Assembly: GCF_002860255.1 (NCBI RefSeq) | Contig: NZ_PGVE01000035.1 | Coordinates: 168,621-232,620 of the forward strand | Source: Neobacillus cucumis | GTDB lineage: Bacteria > Bacillota > Bacilli > Bacillales > Cytobacillaceae | Reading direction: 5' to 3' | Length of the DNA: 64,000 nt | Part shown: piece after piece, positions 1-9,164 of the stretch | Numbering within the stretch: the first letter of the stretch is position 1 | How the letters are laid out: the number at the start of each line of letters is the position of its first letter | Made by a program: the position numbers and the translations under genes | The notes under the pieces: generated by a model | Told to the model about the DNA's origin: nothing | Seen by the model: the letters and a program-made list of their open reading frames with translations, nothing else | Databases searched by the model: none

Positions 1-1
1 G

Positions 2-2638
2 AAGAAGAATGCTGCTCAAAATAAAGAACAGTTAAAAACGAATATCTCTGAACTTACTGACCGCATCATTCAACTAAGGAAAAATAGAGACCTACAGGCT
101 GAAACAGTAAAGGACCTAACGATACAAGTTGAAAAATTGCAATTCGAATTAAAAGAACGGCAAGAAAAGCTGCCTTTATTTTCAGAGAATATAGAAGAAA
201 AAATTGAAGGCTTAAAAAGTGAGTATATTGATTTATTAAACGACCAAGCTGGCGCGAAAAACGAAATAAAATATATTGACCAGCAATTAGATCAGCAAGA
301 ACGAAGAGTTATCCGGCTTGATACCGAAAACGAGAAATATTTGCAGGACCGTCTTACGGCTCAAAGTAAAAAACTGGAAATCAAAACAGCCTTAGATGAG
401 GTTCAAAAAAGACTAGCTGAACATTTAGTTGCGTACCGTGAAGGACAGCGTGAACTTGAGGCTGTTAAAAATAATTATGAGAAGCAAGAAAAAACCTTGT
501 ATCAAGCCTACCAGCTGCTTCAGCAGGCAAAATCAAGAAAAGAAATGCTTGAAGAGATGGAAGAAGACTTTGCTGGCTTTTTTCAAGGTGTTAAAGAGGT
601 CCTTAAGGCTCGTGAAAATAAGTTAAAAGGAATCGAGGGGGCGGTAGCAGAGCTTGTAACCGTTCCAAAAGAGTATGAAACCGCAATAGAAACAGCCCTT
701 GGCGGTGCGCTTCAGCATATTGTGGTAGATACTGAGCAGAATGCACGGACGGCTATTCAATATTTGAAGCAAAATTCATTTGGCCGAGCCACATTTCTAC
801 CCTTAAGCGTTATTAAAGGGAGAACTTTATCAGCTGCACAGCTGTCTGCCATTCAGAACCATCCATCCTTAATTGGGACCGGGGTTAGCCTTGTTAAATT
901 TGACCCGAAATATACTGAAATTATGAATAATCTGCTTGGAAATGTGGTCATAACGAAGGACTTAAAGGGAGCGAATGAATTAGCTAAAATACTTCAATAT
1001 CGGGCAAGAATGGTGACAGTGGATGGAGATATCGTTAATCCTGGGGGTTCCATGACCGGTGGGGCGCTGAAGCAAAAAACGACATCCTTGTTAACGAGAA
1101 AAGGTGAACTTGAAACTTTAAAGGAAAATCTAGTCGTAATGGAAGCAAAAACGACAGGCTTAGAAACAACGGTTAAGAGATTAAAAGCAGAAGTTCAACA
1201 AGTTGAAAAACAAGTGGATGAGATTCGTCAAAATGGCGAGTCGCTGAGACTAAGTGAGCAATCTATCAAAGGGGACCTACGCGAGGCAGAGCTTCAAGAG
1301 AAGAACCTAAATGACCGTTTAGCACTTTATGACCTTGAAAAAGGACAATTAACGGAAGAGAAAGAGTCCCTTTTTAAAAGGAAAAGCGAATTAACATCTG
1401 CTTTTGAATCCTTTAAAATAACCATTGCTGAGCTGGATGCCCAAATTGCTACGCTGACAGAACAAAAAACAAATGATTTGAGCTCAAAAGAAACGTTGAC
1501 AAATGAAATCAATGAATTAAAAATAGAGTTTGCTTCTAAAAACGAGCAGTTTATTCATGCAAAAGAACGCCTGACTCAACTCAGTGATGATTTAAGAGAC
1601 AGTGAGCAAAAACTGACGATTTTTACCGAGGATTTGAATCTTTTAACATCAGAAATGACGAATAGTTCCTCAGGGGAAGAGCAATTAGAAGCTGCTGCTA
1701 AACGAAAACAGCAGGATAAAGAAGCGACCTTACAGTTAATTACGGAGAGACGACAAGAACGTTTATCCATGCAAGACTCACTTGAGAATACGGAGTTAGA
1801 TGCAAAAGAGTTAAAGCGACTTCATAAAGGGATGATTGTAGTCTTAAAGGATGAGGAAGTAAAAATCAACCGTTTGGATGTGGAACTCGAAAATCGACTT
1901 TCGCAGCTAAGGGAAGAATACCTCCTCTCTTTTGATGGAGCAAAAGAACAATATCCATTAACTATCCCGGTTGAAGAAGCAAGGAAAAAAGTAAAATTGA
2001 TCAAGCTGGCGATTGAAGAGCTTGGCAATGTTAACCTAGGAGCAATTGAAGAATATGAACGGGTTTCTGAACGATATGAGTTCTTAAATGAACAAAAAAC
2101 AGACCTTCAAGAGGCAAAAGATACTCTCTATAAGGTTATTGAGGAAATGGATACAGAAATGAAAAGAAGATTCGAACAAACCTTTGAAGGGATTCGCGAA
2201 CATTTTGAACCGACATTCCGGACCCTTTTTGGAGGAGGAAGAGCGGATTTAGTTCTTACTGAACCGGAAGATCTGTTGAATACTGGTGTTGAAATTGTTG
2301 CCCAGCCGCCAGGCAAAAAGCTTCAAAACCTTGGACTTCTATCCGGAGGAGAACGTGCACTAACGGCTATTGCTTTGTTATTCTCTATATTAAAAGTACG
2401 GCCTGTTCCATTCTGTATTCTTGATGAGGTAGAAGCAGCTTTGGATGAGGCAAATGTACACCGCTTCAGCCAATATTTAAAACGGTATAGTGAAGAAACA
2501 CAATTTATCGTCATTACCCATCGAAAAGGCACGATGGAAGAGGCTGATGTTCTGTACGGGGTAACCATGCAGGAATCAGGGGTTTCAAAACTCGTATCTG
2601 TCCGCCTCGAGGATACAAAAGAACTTGTTGAATCATAA
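2..2638 (+). CDS. smc: Chromosome segregation ATPase SMC (5' end outside window)
   Basis: The reading frame is open from base 2, so this is the C-terminal 878 residues of SMC; roughly the first 310 residues, including the Walker A head, lie upstream of the window. SMC dimers with ScpA/ScpB compact and segregate the chromosome. Visible in order are the end of the first coiled coil, a globular hinge with the glycine-rich GGSMTGG motif near bases 1045-1065, a long charged second coiled coil, and the C-terminal ATPase head with the signature LSGGERALTAIALLF near 2342 and Walker B ILDEVEAALDEAN near 2417. The stop lies 17 bases before ftsY, so the two are probably co-transcribed, as in Bacillus. 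Nothing looks broken. Identification is near certain; only the missing start is a limit. Confidence 0.97.
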   Translation, partial: KKNAAQNKEQLKTNISELTDRIIQLRKNRDLQAETVKDLTIQVEKLQFELKERQEKLPLFSENIEEKIEGLKSEYIDLLNDQAGAKNEIKYIDQQLDQQERRVIRLDTENEKYLQDRLTAQSKKLEIKTALDEVQKRLAEHLVAYREGQRELEAVKNNYEKQEKTLYQAYQLLQQAKSRKEMLEEMEEDFAGFFQGVKEVLKARENKLKGIEGAVAELVTVPKEYETAIETALGGALQHIVVDTEQNARTAIQYLKQNSFGRATFLPLSVIKGRTLSAAQLSAIQNHPSLIGTGVSLVKFDPKYTEIMNNLLGNVVITKDLKGANELAKILQYRARMVTVDGDIVNPGGSMTGGALKQKTTSLLTRKGELETLKENLVVMEAKTTGLETTVKRLKAEVQQVEKQVDEIRQNGESLRLSEQSIKGDLREAELQEKNLNDRLALYDLEKGQLTEEKESLFKRKSELTSAFESFKITIAELDAQIATLTEQKTNDLSSKETLTNEINELKIEFASKNEQFIHAKERLTQLSDDLRDSEQKLTIFTEDLNLLTSEMTNSSSGEEQLEAAAKRKQQDKEATLQLITERRQERLSMQDSLENTELDAKELKRLHKGMIVVLKDEEVKINRLDVELENRLSQLREEYLLSFDGAKEQYPLTIPVEEARKKVKLIKLAIEELGNVNLGAIEEYERVSERYEFLNEQKTDLQEAKDTLYKVIEEMDTEMKRRFEQTFEGIREHFEPTFRTLFGGGRADLVLTEPEDLLNTGVEIVAQPPGKKLQNLGLLSGGERALTAIALLFSILKVRPVPFCILDEVEAALDEANVHRFSQYLKRYSEETQFIVITHRKGTMEEADVLYGVTMQESGVSKLVSVRLEDTKELVES

Positions 2639-2655
2639 TTTAAGGAAGTGAAAAT

Positions 2656-3642
2656 ATGAGCTTTTTTAAAAAATTAAAAGAAAAAATCTCAAAATCTACG
2701 GATACAGTAACGGAAAAGTTTAAAGAAGGCTTAACGAAAACGAGAGATAGTTTTTCCGGAAAAGTAAACGACCTTGTGGCAAGATATCGAAAAGTCGATG
2801 AAGATTTTTTTGAAGAACTAGAGGAAATTTTAATTCAGGCGGATGTTGGTTTTGAAACGGTTATGGAGCTAATTGATGATCTCAAGATGGAAGTAAAACG
2901 CCGAAACATTCAAGATCCTCAAGAAGTACAAAGTGTCATTTCCGAGAAGCTTGTTGACATTTATAATTCCGGTGAAGAACAATCATCGAAATTAAACATT
3001 CAGCCCGATGGATTAACGGTAATTCTATTTGTTGGAGTGAATGGGGTTGGCAAAACAACAACCATCGGAAAACTTGGGTATAAGTTTAAGAGTGAAGGTA
3101 AGAAAGTGTTGATGGCGGCAGGGGATACCTTCCGTGCCGGTGCCATTGAACAGCTTGAGGTATGGGGGGAAAGAGTTGGTGTCGAAGTGATTAAGCAAGC
3201 AGCGGGCTCTGACCCGGCAGCAGTTATGTATGATGCCATTCAAGCAGCTAAATCACGCCATGCCGATATTTTATTGTGTGATACCGCCGGACGTCTTCAA
3301 AATAAAGTGAACTTAATGAAAGAGTTAGAAAAGGTAAAACGTGTCATTGAACGCGAGATTCCTGGTGCTCCGCATGAAGTTATTTTAGTTCTTGATGCGA
3401 CAACCGGCCAGAATGCTCTGATTCAGGCAAAAACGTTTAAGGAAGCAACAAACGTCAGTGGAATTGTCCTATCCAAATTGGATGGTACGGCAAAGGGCGG
3501 TATCGTTCTTGCCATTCGGAATGAATTAAAGATCCCTGTTAAATTTGTGGGTCTTGGTGAAAAAATGGATGATCTACAAGAATTTGATGCAGAAAAATAT
3601 GTTTACGGATTATTTGCCGATCAAGTGGAAAAAACAGAATAG
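2656..3642 (+). CDS. ftsY: Signal recognition particle receptor FtsY
   Basis: A 328-residue SRP-receptor GTPase that docks Ffh-ribosome complexes at the membrane for co-translational insertion. The N-terminal 100 residues are charged and helical (the NG-type N domain, with no long acidic A domain, typical of Firmicutes). The G domain follows, with P-loop [10 protein letters not shown] from residue 127, DTAGR near 209 and a SKLDG guanine-specificity motif. The start ATG has AAGGAAGTG upstream. It sits between smc and ylxM-ffh, the standard Bacillus arrangement, so both halves of the targeting pathway are adjacent. Length matches the Bacillus protein (about 329 residues). Confidence 0.98.
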   Translation: MSFFKKLKEKISKSTDTVTEKFKEGLTKTRDSFSGKVNDLVARYRKVDEDFFEELEEILIQADVGFETVMELIDDLKMEVKRRNIQDPQEVQSVISEKLVDIYNSGEEQSSKLNIQPDGLTVILFVGVNGVGKTTTIGKLGYKFKSEGKKVLMAAGDTFRAGAIEQLEVWGERVGVEVIKQAAGSDPAAVMYDAIQAAKSRHADILLCDTAGRLQNKVNLMKELEKVKRVIEREIPGAPHEVILVLDATTGQNALIQAKTFKEATNVSGIVLSKLDGTAKGGIVLAIRNELKIPVKFVGLGEKMDDLQEFDAEKYVYGLFADQVEKTE

Positions 3643-3659
3643 GTTGTAAAGGTATTTTC

Positions 3660-3688
3660 TTGACAGATAGGATATGACCCTGTAAACT
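3660..3688 (+). promoter_or_regulatory. SigA-type promoter upstream of ylxM-ffh
   Basis: A perfect -35 TTGACA (3660-3665) is followed after exactly 17 bases by TAAACT (3683-3688). It lies in the 97-base gap between ftsY and ylxM and would start a separate ylxM-ffh transcript. Two TTGTAAAGG copies (3644-3652 and 3694-3702) flank it. Confidence 0.6.
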
Positions 3689-3739
3689 ACTTTTTGTAAA
3701 GGCTTTTCACTTAACATTGGTATTGGAGGGAATACTGGC

Positions 3740-4075
3740 ATGATGCTTGAAAAGACAACGCGAATGAATTATCTATATGATTTTTACTTTTCGCTGTTAA
3801 CTCCAAAGCAACAAAGCTATATGTCTCTCTATTATTTAGATGATTACTCTCTGGGGGAAATTGCTGAAGAGTATGACGTCAGCAGACAGGCCGTTTATGA
3901 TAATATTAAACGGACAGAGGCAATGCTCGAGGAGTATGAGGAAAAGCTGTTATTACTTCAGAAATTTCAAGAGCGCACCAGACTGATCAGGGACATGAAA
4001 CAATTGCTTAACGAGGAGAACCCATCAAAAGAAGCTTTATTAAAAATTGTGACTGAGCTTGAGAAATTAGATTAG
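3740..4075 (+). CDS. ylxM: YlxM, helix-turn-helix SRP-associated protein (UPF0122)
   Basis: A 111-residue protein of the YlxM/p13 family. A sigma-70 region 4-like helix-turn-helix is visible ([19 protein letters not shown], about residues 33-51), followed by a charged helical tail. The gene nearly always precedes ffh in Firmicutes, and in streptococci the protein is reported to bind SRP components, so a role in modulating SRP assembly is likely. DNA binding cannot be excluded. There are tandem ATG codons at 3740 and 3743; GGAGGG nine bases before the first favours 3740. The stop is 12 bases before ffh, implying one transcript. Confidence 0.93.
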   Translation: MMLEKTTRMNYLYDFYFSLLTPKQQSYMSLYYLDDYSLGEIAEEYDVSRQAVYDNIKRTEAMLEEYEEKLLLLQKFQERTRLIRDMKQLLNEENPSKEALLKIVTELEKLD

Positions 4076-4087
4076 GAGGCGGCATGA

Positions 4088-5437
4088 ATGGCGTTTGAAG
4101 GATTAGCCGACCGACTGCAAAATACAATCCAAAAGATCCGTGGAAAAGGGAAAGTATCTGAAGCGGATGTCAAAGAAATGATGCGTGAAGTCCGACTTGC
4201 ACTACTAGAAGCAGACGTTAACTTCAAAGTTGTTAAAGATTTTGTTAAAAAAGTCAGTGATCGTGCTGTAGGGCAAGAGGTCCTAAAGAGTTTAACTCCT
4301 GGACAGCAGATTATCAAAATCGTTAACGAGGAACTAACCGAGTTAATGGGGGGCGAACATAGCAAAATTGCTGCTTCCAATCGTCCGCCGACGGTTATTA
4401 TGATGGTCGGACTGCAAGGGGCCGGAAAAACAACAACCACAGGAAAGCTGTCGCTATTACTTCGTAAAAAGTATAATCGCAAACCTTTGCTGGTTGCAGC
4501 TGATATCTATCGTCCTGCAGCGATCAAGCAGCTTGAAACTCTGGGTAAACAACTAGATATGCCTGTATTCTCACTAGGGGACCAAGTAAGCCCAGTTGAA
4601 ATCGCCAAGCAGGCTATTGCAAAAGCAAAAGAAGAACATCATGATTATGTCTTAATTGATACCGCCGGACGTCTGCATGTGGACGAAGCTTTAATGGACG
4701 AGCTAAAGGACATTAAAGAACTAACCAAACCAGACGAAATCTTCCTTGTGGTCGATGCGATGACGGGGCAGGACGCTGTCAATGTAGCTCAGAGCTTTAA
4801 TGAGCAGCTTGGCTTAACAGGTGTGGTCCTAACTAAGCTTGATGGTGATACCCGTGGTGGAGCCGCCTTGTCTATTCGTGCCGTTACCCAGACACCAATT
4901 AAATTTGTCGGTCTTGGTGAAAAAATGGATGCATTAGAGCCGTTCCATCCAGAACGAATGGCTTCGAGAATCTTGGGCATGGGCGATGTTCTGACGCTTA
5001 TTGAAAAAGCACAGGCGAATGTGGATGAACAAAAAGCTAAAGAGTTAGAGCAGAAAATGCGGACAGCTTCCTTTACTTTAGAGGACTTTTTGGATCAACT
5101 TGGCCAAGTTCGAAATTTAGGTCCATTGGATGAATTGCTAAAGATGATGCCAGGGGCAAATAAAATCAAAGGTTTGAATAATATTCAAATTGATGAAAAG
5201 CAAATTGCACACGTGGAAGCGATCATTCAATCCATGACCAAAGCAGAGAAAAATAACCCGGAAATTCTTAATGCCAGCCGCAAGAAAAGAATTTCCAAAG
5301 GAAGCGGACGTCCAGTTACTGAAATTAACCGCTTATTAAAGCAGTTCGAAGACATGAAGAAGATGATGAAACAAATGTCCGGAATGCAGATGAAAGGCAA
5401 GAAAAAGGGCGGATTTAAGTTTCCTTTTAAGTTTTAG
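4088..5437 (+). CDS. ffh: Signal recognition particle GTPase Ffh
   Basis: This 449-residue SRP54 homologue binds 6S/4.5S-like scRNA and signal sequences and delivers nascent chains to FtsY. The N domain is followed by the G domain, with P-loop GLQGAGKTTT at residues 108-117, DTAGRLHVDE and TKLDGDTRGG. The methionine-rich M domain is clear at the C terminus (repeated MMK/MM motifs), ending in a basic GKKKGGFKFPFKF tail. AGGAGG lies just upstream, overlapping the end of ylxM. Length and motifs match the family fully. Confidence 0.98.
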   Translation: MAFEGLADRLQNTIQKIRGKGKVSEADVKEMMREVRLALLEADVNFKVVKDFVKKVSDRAVGQEVLKSLTPGQQIIKIVNEELTELMGGEHSKIAASNRPPTVIMMVGLQGAGKTTTTGKLSLLLRKKYNRKPLLVAADIYRPAAIKQLETLGKQLDMPVFSLGDQVSPVEIAKQAIAKAKEEHHDYVLIDTAGRLHVDEALMDELKDIKELTKPDEIFLVVDAMTGQDAVNVAQSFNEQLGLTGVVLTKLDGDTRGGAALSIRAVTQTPIKFVGLGEKMDALEPFHPERMASRILGMGDVLTLIEKAQANVDEQKAKELEQKMRTASFTLEDFLDQLGQVRNLGPLDELLKMMPGANKIKGLNNIQIDEKQIAHVEAIIQSMTKAEKNNPEILNASRKKRISKGSGRPVTEINRLLKQFEDMKKMMKQMSGMQMKGKKKGGFKFPFKF

Positions 5438-5478
5438 GCTGAAAAAAATTGGTAATAATGGTTGTAAAGAAAAAACAC

Positions 5479-5507
5479 TTTACAAACTATAAAAGAATTG
5501 ATATTAT
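5479..5507 (+). promoter_or_regulatory. SigA-type promoter upstream of rpsP, overlapping a small inverted repeat
   Basis: TTTACA (5479-5484), a 17-base spacer and TATTAT (5502-5507) precede rpsP by about 40 bases. The -35 overlaps the right arm of the inverted repeat TTGTAAAG (5462-5469) / CTTTACAA (5478-5485). The repeat lacks a U tract and is not a convincing ffh terminator. Confidence 0.6.
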
Positions 5508-5546
5508 ACTATCTTGTGTGAAACTATTCGGAGGTGCTTATTTAAA

Positions 5547-5819
5547 ATGGCAGTAAAAATTCGTTTAAAGCGTATGGGAGCTAAGAAAACTCCTTTCTAT
5601 CGTATTGTAGTAGCAGATTCTCGTTCACCACGTGATGGCCGTTTCATCGAAACAGTTGGAACTTACAATCCAGTTGCTGAGCCAGCACTAGTTGACATCA
5701 ACGAAGAATTAGCTCTTAAATGGTTAAAAGACGGTGCGAAACCATCTGATACAGTTCGTAACCTTTTCTCAAACCAAGGCATCATGGAAAAATTCCATAA
5801 TGCAAAATTAAACAAGTAA
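5547..5819 (+). CDS. rpsP: 30S ribosomal protein S16
   Basis: S16 assembles early into the 30S body. The start at 5547 gives [11 protein letters not shown] and a 90-residue protein, exactly the Bacillus length; the longer frame from 5514 would add 11 residues that overlap the promoter. CGGAGGTGC precedes the chosen ATG. The conserved N-terminal basic segment and YNP region ([10 protein letters not shown]) are intact. It leads the rpsP-khpA-ylqD-rimM-trmD group, joining a ribosomal protein with factors that mature the 30S and tRNAs. Confidence 0.98.
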   Translation: MAVKIRLKRMGAKKTPFYRIVVADSRSPRDGRFIETVGTYNPVAEPALVDINEELALKWLKDGAKPSDTVRNLFSNQGIMEKFHNAKLNK

Positions 5820-5830
5820 TTGTTTAACGT

Positions 5831-6061
5831 ATGAAACAATTAATCGAAACGATTGTTAAGCCTCTTGTTGATTTTCCTGAAGATGTTCATGTGGATGTCT
5901 TAGAAGATGAATCTCGTATTACCTATCAATTATCCGTCAATAAATCGGATATGGGGAAAGTAATCGGGAAACAGGGGCGCGTTGCAAAGGCCATTAGAAC
6001 TGTTGTATATGCGGCAGGATCATCACAACAAAAGAAAATTTTTCTAGAAATTGGTGAATAG
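5831..6061 (+). CDS. khpA: KH-domain RNA-binding protein KhpA (YlqC)
   Basis: A 76-residue, single KH-domain protein. The RNA-binding GxxG loop is visible as IGKQGRVAKAIR (about residues 45-56). In other Firmicutes KhpA pairs with KhpB/Jag as an RNA chaperone linked to cell-size control; this is family knowledge and is not shown here. It lies 11 bases after rpsP. A strong terminator follows, so rpsP-khpA may form a separable transcript from ylqD-rimM-trmD. Confidence 0.95.
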   Translation: MKQLIETIVKPLVDFPEDVHVDVLEDESRITYQLSVNKSDMGKVIGKQGRVAKAIRTVVYAAGSSQQKKIFLEIGE

Positions 6062-6078
6062 CTTTTTGCATCTAGATA

Positions 6079-6107
6079 AAAGGGAGGGATTCATTCCTCC
6101 CTTTTTT
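6079..6107 (+). terminator. Rho-independent terminator after khpA
   Basis: The stem AAAGGGAGG / CCTCCCTTT with an eight-base loop is followed by a run of Ts. It lies between khpA and ylqD, so ylqD-rimM-trmD expression needs read-through or its own start. Confidence 0.85.
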
Positions 6108-6144
6108 GCATAGTTCCTATTAGAACACAGGGAGGCGGATCTTT

Positions 6145-6531
6145 TTGCAGCTGATTCAAACTGTTGTGGTGAAACAAGTATTAACTGAAAAAAGCAAGGA
6201 ACAGCTTTTCGAAAAGTTTCAAGGTAGGATCATGCAGCTGAAAAAGGAAAGTGATCAGCTATTATTCGAACTTAAACGGTTGGAAAGAACAAAAAACTTT
6301 TCTTCGGAAGCATTAAAGAAAAAATTTGATAAAGAAATTCAAATCCGTAAAGAAAAAATTTCGCTTTTTGAGTTTCAAATGGAACAATTACATATCCTAC
6401 CACTAGGCAGTGAAGTGCAAGAAAAAGAAGTCCAAGCCCTCATAGAAGTAAATGTTGGTGATAATTGGGACGAGAGGAATGGACAATCTACGATTATTGT
6501 TGAAGACGGTATTATTAAGGAAATTAGATAG
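6145..6531 (+). CDS. ylqD: YlqD family protein of unknown function
   Basis: A 128-residue protein that starts at TTG 6145, preceded by a strong GGAGGCGG. The N-terminal half is a charged coiled coil (about residues 20-85, rich in K/E/L heptads). The C-terminal half is predicted beta ([10 protein letters not shown] through [12 protein letters not shown]). It belongs to the YlqD family, conserved in Bacillaceae in this exact place between khpA and rimM, but no molecular function is established. The location suggests a ribosome-related role; that is inference only. Confidence 0.9.
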   Translation: MQLIQTVVVKQVLTEKSKEQLFEKFQGRIMQLKKESDQLLFELKRLERTKNFSSEALKKKFDKEIQIRKEKISLFEFQMEQLHILPLGSEVQEKEVQALIEVNVGDNWDERNGQSTIIVEDGIIKEIR

Positions 6532-6545
6532 AAGGTGAAGCAAAA

Positions 6546-7064
6546 ATGGAAAAATGGTTTAATGTAGGAAAAATTGTTAATACACAAGGGATTAAAGGCG
6601 AGGTACGAGTAGTTTCCAAAACTGACTTTCCGGAAAAACGTTACAAGGCCGGGAATGTCCTTTATTTATTTATGCCAAATTCCAAGACTCCTGTTGAATT
6701 AACGGTAAAAAGCCACCGGACGCATAAGAATTTTGAGTTACTGACATTTGAAGGCTACAATAATATTAATGAAGTTGAAAAATTTAAAGAAGGTATCTTA
6801 AAAGTACCTGAATCACAACTTGATGAATTAGAAGAAGATGAATTCTATTATCATGAAATAATCGGTTGTCTTGTTGCCACTACAAAGGGGGAAGAAATCG
6901 GAAAGGTAACAGAGATTCTCTCACCCGGCGCCAATGATGTATGGGTTGTGAAAGGGAAAGGCGGCAAAGAAAACCTAATCCCTTATATTCATGATGTAGT
7001 AAAAAAAGTAGATGTAAAAGAAAAAGTGATTATCATTGATCCAATGGAAGGTCTTTTGTCATGA
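6546..7064 (+). CDS. rimM: 16S rRNA processing protein RimM
   Basis: A 172-residue 30S maturation factor that binds S19 and helps assemble the 30S head. The N-terminal RimM domain begins with [18 protein letters not shown]; the C-terminal PRC-barrel follows, with [10 protein letters not shown] and [13 protein letters not shown] motifs. AGAAGGTGAAG provides the ribosome binding site. The stop overlaps the trmD start by four bases (ATGA), indicating translational coupling of the two genes, a pairing seen in most bacteria. Confidence 0.97.
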   Translation: MEKWFNVGKIVNTQGIKGEVRVVSKTDFPEKRYKAGNVLYLFMPNSKTPVELTVKSHRTHKNFELLTFEGYNNINEVEKFKEGILKVPESQLDELEEDEFYYHEIIGCLVATTKGEEIGKVTEILSPGANDVWVVKGKGGKENLIPYIHDVVKKVDVKEKVIIIDPMEGLLS

Positions 7065-7804
7065 TGCAAATCGATATCCTGACATTATTTCCGGAAATGT
7101 TTTCCGGAGTTTTCGGTCATTCTATTTTACAAAAAGCGGCTGAGAAATCTTCAGTACAGTACAACGTAGTGAATTTTCGTGATTTTGCAGATAACAAACA
7201 TTCTACGGTAGATGATTATCCCTACGGCGGAGGGGCAGGAATGGTTCTAAAACCACAGCCTATTTTTGATGCTGTTGCCTCACTTAGAGAACAAGCAAAA
7301 AGCAAAAATCCAAGGGTTATTCTCCTTTGCCCGCAAGGTGAGCGTTTTGAACAGCGAAAAGCAGAGGAATTAGCTAAAGAAGAGCACTTGATCTTTATTT
7401 GCGGTCATTATGAGGGGTATGATGAACGGATCAGGGAACATGTCGTCACGGACGAAATTTCAATTGGTGATTATGTCTTAACTGGGGGCGAGCTTGGTGC
7501 AATGGTGGTAGTGGATAGTGTTGTCCGATTATTGCCAGAAGTCCTAGGGAATGAAGAATCGCATCAGAAAGACTCTTTTAGCACAGGGCTGCTAGAACAT
7601 CCACATTACACAAGACCGGCTGATTTTCGCGGGTTGAAGGTTCCAGATGTCCTCTTGTCTGGTAACCATAAACTCATTGAAGAATGGCGCAATAAAGAGG
7701 CGCTAAGAAGGACGCTTTTAAGAAGACCGGATTTATTAGATAAAATCGAACTCACTAAAGAACAAGAAAAATGGCTTAAAGAAGTAAAAAAAGATTACGA
7801 GTAA
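7061..7804 (+). CDS. trmD: tRNA (guanine-N1)-methyltransferase TrmD
   Basis: A 247-residue SPOUT-class enzyme that makes m1G37 in tRNAs using S-adenosylmethionine, preventing frameshifting at proline and other codons. The opening [31 protein letters not shown] and the trefoil-knot motif [10 protein letters not shown] are all present. Tandem ATG codons at 7061 and 7064 make the exact start ambiguous; 7061 gives the four-base overlap with rimM. The stop is followed at once by the rplS promoter. Confidence 0.97.
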   Translation: MMQIDILTLFPEMFSGVFGHSILQKAAEKSSVQYNVVNFRDFADNKHSTVDDYPYGGGAGMVLKPQPIFDAVASLREQAKSKNPRVILLCPQGERFEQRKAEELAKEEHLIFICGHYEGYDERIREHVVTDEISIGDYVLTGGELGAMVVVDSVVRLLPEVLGNEESHQKDSFSTGLLEHPHYTRPADFRGLKVPDVLLSGNHKLIEEWRNKEALRRTLLRRPDLLDKIELTKEQEKWLKEVKKDYE

Positions 7805-7806
7805 TA

Positions 7807-7835
7807 TTGCAGGCTCCAAATAATTATGTTATGAT
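7807..7835 (+). promoter_or_regulatory. SigA-type promoter of rplS
   Basis: TTGCAG (7807-7812), a 17-base spacer and TATGAT (7830-7835) begin two bases after the trmD stop. This gives rplS its own promoter and a leader of about 110 bases. Confidence 0.7.
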
Positions 7836-7841
7836 ACTTCT

Positions 7842-7951
7842 TGTGACTTGCGAGCTGAGAGTTTTCAGATTGAAGTCTTATAACGATGTTCCGCTGCATG
7901 TAACAAGGAAAGATGATTTGTATGAGCATCTGTTGGAAGGAGTTGAAAACG
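7842..7951 (+). promoter_or_regulatory. L19 (rplS) leader RNA
   Basis: The rplS 5' leader is structured. GATGTTC (7885-7891) can pair with GAGCATC (7924-7930), enclosing an apical stem and leaving the ribosome binding site GGAAGGAG immediately downstream. Position and sequence (including the TTCCGCTGC segment) resemble the known Bacillus L19 leader family, thought to mediate autogenous control by L19. Assignment is by recognition and pairing, without a covariance search. Confidence 0.65.
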
Positions 7952-8296
7952 ATGCAACAATTAATTAGAGAAATCACACAAGAACAACTTCGCACTGATC
8001 TTCCTGCGTTCCGTCCTGGTGACACTGTACGTGTACACGTAAAGGTTGTCGAGGGTACTCGTGAGCGTATTCAGTTATTCGAAGGTGTTGTGATTAAGCG
8101 TCGTGGTGGTGGAATTAGCGAAACTTTTACAGTACGTAAAGTTTCTTACGGAGTAGGCGTAGAGCGTACTTTCCCAGTACACACACCAAAAATTGCGAAG
8201 CTTGAAGTAATTCGCCGCGGTAAAGTTCGCCGTGCTAAGCTTTACTACTTGCGTAACCTTCGTGGTAAAAAAGCTAGAATTAAAGAGATTCGATAA
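7952..8296 (+). CDS. rplS: 50S ribosomal protein L19
   Basis: L19 sits at the 30S-50S interface. Starting at 7952 (MQQLIREIT) gives 114 residues, matching the Bacillus length and following GGAAGGAG; the longer frame from 7913 lies within the structured leader. Family motifs [33 protein letters not shown] and a basic C terminus are intact. It has its own promoter, leader and terminator, so it is a separately controlled unit behind trmD. Confidence 0.98.
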   Translation: MQQLIREITQEQLRTDLPAFRPGDTVRVHVKVVEGTRERIQLFEGVVIKRRGGGISETFTVRKVSYGVGVERTFPVHTPKIAKLEVIRRGKVRRAKLYYLRNLRGKKARIKEIR

Positions 8297-8305
8297 TAAG
8301 AGACG

Positions 8306-8338
8306 AAAAAGGGCTTGCTCAAGCAGGCTCTTTTTTTG
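8306..8338 (+). terminator. Rho-independent terminator after rplS
   Basis: GGGCTTGCT pairs with AGCAGGCTC (with G-U pairs) across a two-base centre, preceded by A5 and followed by T7. Confidence 0.85.
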
Positions 8339-8343
8339 TCTCA

Positions 8344-8390
8344 CTCTAGTGTTCAGTCAACATGCAAAAGAGGCACTTCCGCTTTTCTTT
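8344..8390 (+). repeat. Degenerate copy of GC-rich dispersed repeat A
   Basis: The segment CTCTAGTG...TTCAGT...AAAAG.GGCACTTCCGCTTTTC shares its order of short blocks with the repeat between cdsA and dxr (26700-26760), and its right end with the full copy before pyrH (23370-23490). It lies in the 277-base rplS-lepB gap, whose remainder is AT-rich with no gene. Confidence 0.5.
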
Positions 8391-8573
8391 TTTATACATA
8401 ACAAATCTAGTCATGGTAAATGATATGTATCGAATTGTTTCATTTATTTAGCTGATTTTTAATCAAATTATTAAAGTTTGGTTAAAATGATCATCCCATC
8501 GTGTTAATTAAGTTTAACTTTTGTAAAATAGGCTTTATAAGACATTTTTTAATAGTGATTGGTGGGGAATAGT

Positions 8574-9137
8574 ATGACAAAGAAGAAAAATGAACTATGG
8601 GAATGGACGAAAGCATTATTAATTGCAGTTGCTTTAGCTGCAGTCATTCGATATTTTCTTTTTGCTCCAATAGTTGTAGATGGGTTATCCATGATGCCGA
8701 CATTAAAAGACCAAGACAGGATGATTGTTAATAAATTCAGTTACAAAATCGGGGAGCCTAAGCGATTTGATATTATCGTTTTTCATGCCCCGGAAGGAAA
8801 GGATTACATCAAACGTGTAATAGGTCTCCCAGGCGATACGCTAGAGTATAAGGATGATGTTTTATATATCAATGGAAAAGCGTATAAAGAGCCTTATTTG
8901 GATGAGTATAAGAAACAAGTAGAAGATGGTCCGTTAACGGGTTCATTCACCCTTGAAGAAAAAATTGGCCGTAAAACCGTTCCAAAAGGTGAATTGTTTG
9001 TGATGGGAGATAACCGCCGTTTTAGTAAAGATTCAAGACATATTGGAACCGTACCAATGAGTAAGGTGATTGGAAAAACAAACGTAGTTTACTGGCCTTT
9101 AAAGGATGCTCATATAGTTACGGTTAATGGTCAATAG
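8574..9137 (+). CDS. lepB: Type I signal peptidase (SipS/SipT-like)
   Basis: A 187-residue membrane peptidase that removes signal peptides from secreted preproteins. A single N-terminal membrane segment (about residues 14-33) anchors it. The Ser/Lys dyad is visible as Ser39 in DGLSMMPT and Lys80 in DYIKRVIG, followed by GDNR near the C-terminal catalytic box. The start at 8574 follows GGTGGGG; five extra residues are possible from 8559. This small single-span form is the Gram-positive type. Bacillus carries several paralogues, so sipS versus sipT cannot be settled; the place upstream of rbgA is like B. subtilis lepB-type neighbours. Confidence 0.95.
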   Translation: MTKKKNELWEWTKALLIAVALAAVIRYFLFAPIVVDGLSMMPTLKDQDRMIVNKFSYKIGEPKRFDIIVFHAPEGKDYIKRVIGLPGDTLEYKDDVLYINGKAYKEPYLDEYKKQVEDGPLTGSFTLEEKIGRKTVPKGELFVMGDNRRFSKDSRHIGTVPMSKVIGKTNVVYWPLKDAHIVTVNGQ

Positions 9138-9164
9138 TTTAAGCTTTTAAAAGGAGGTGGCACT

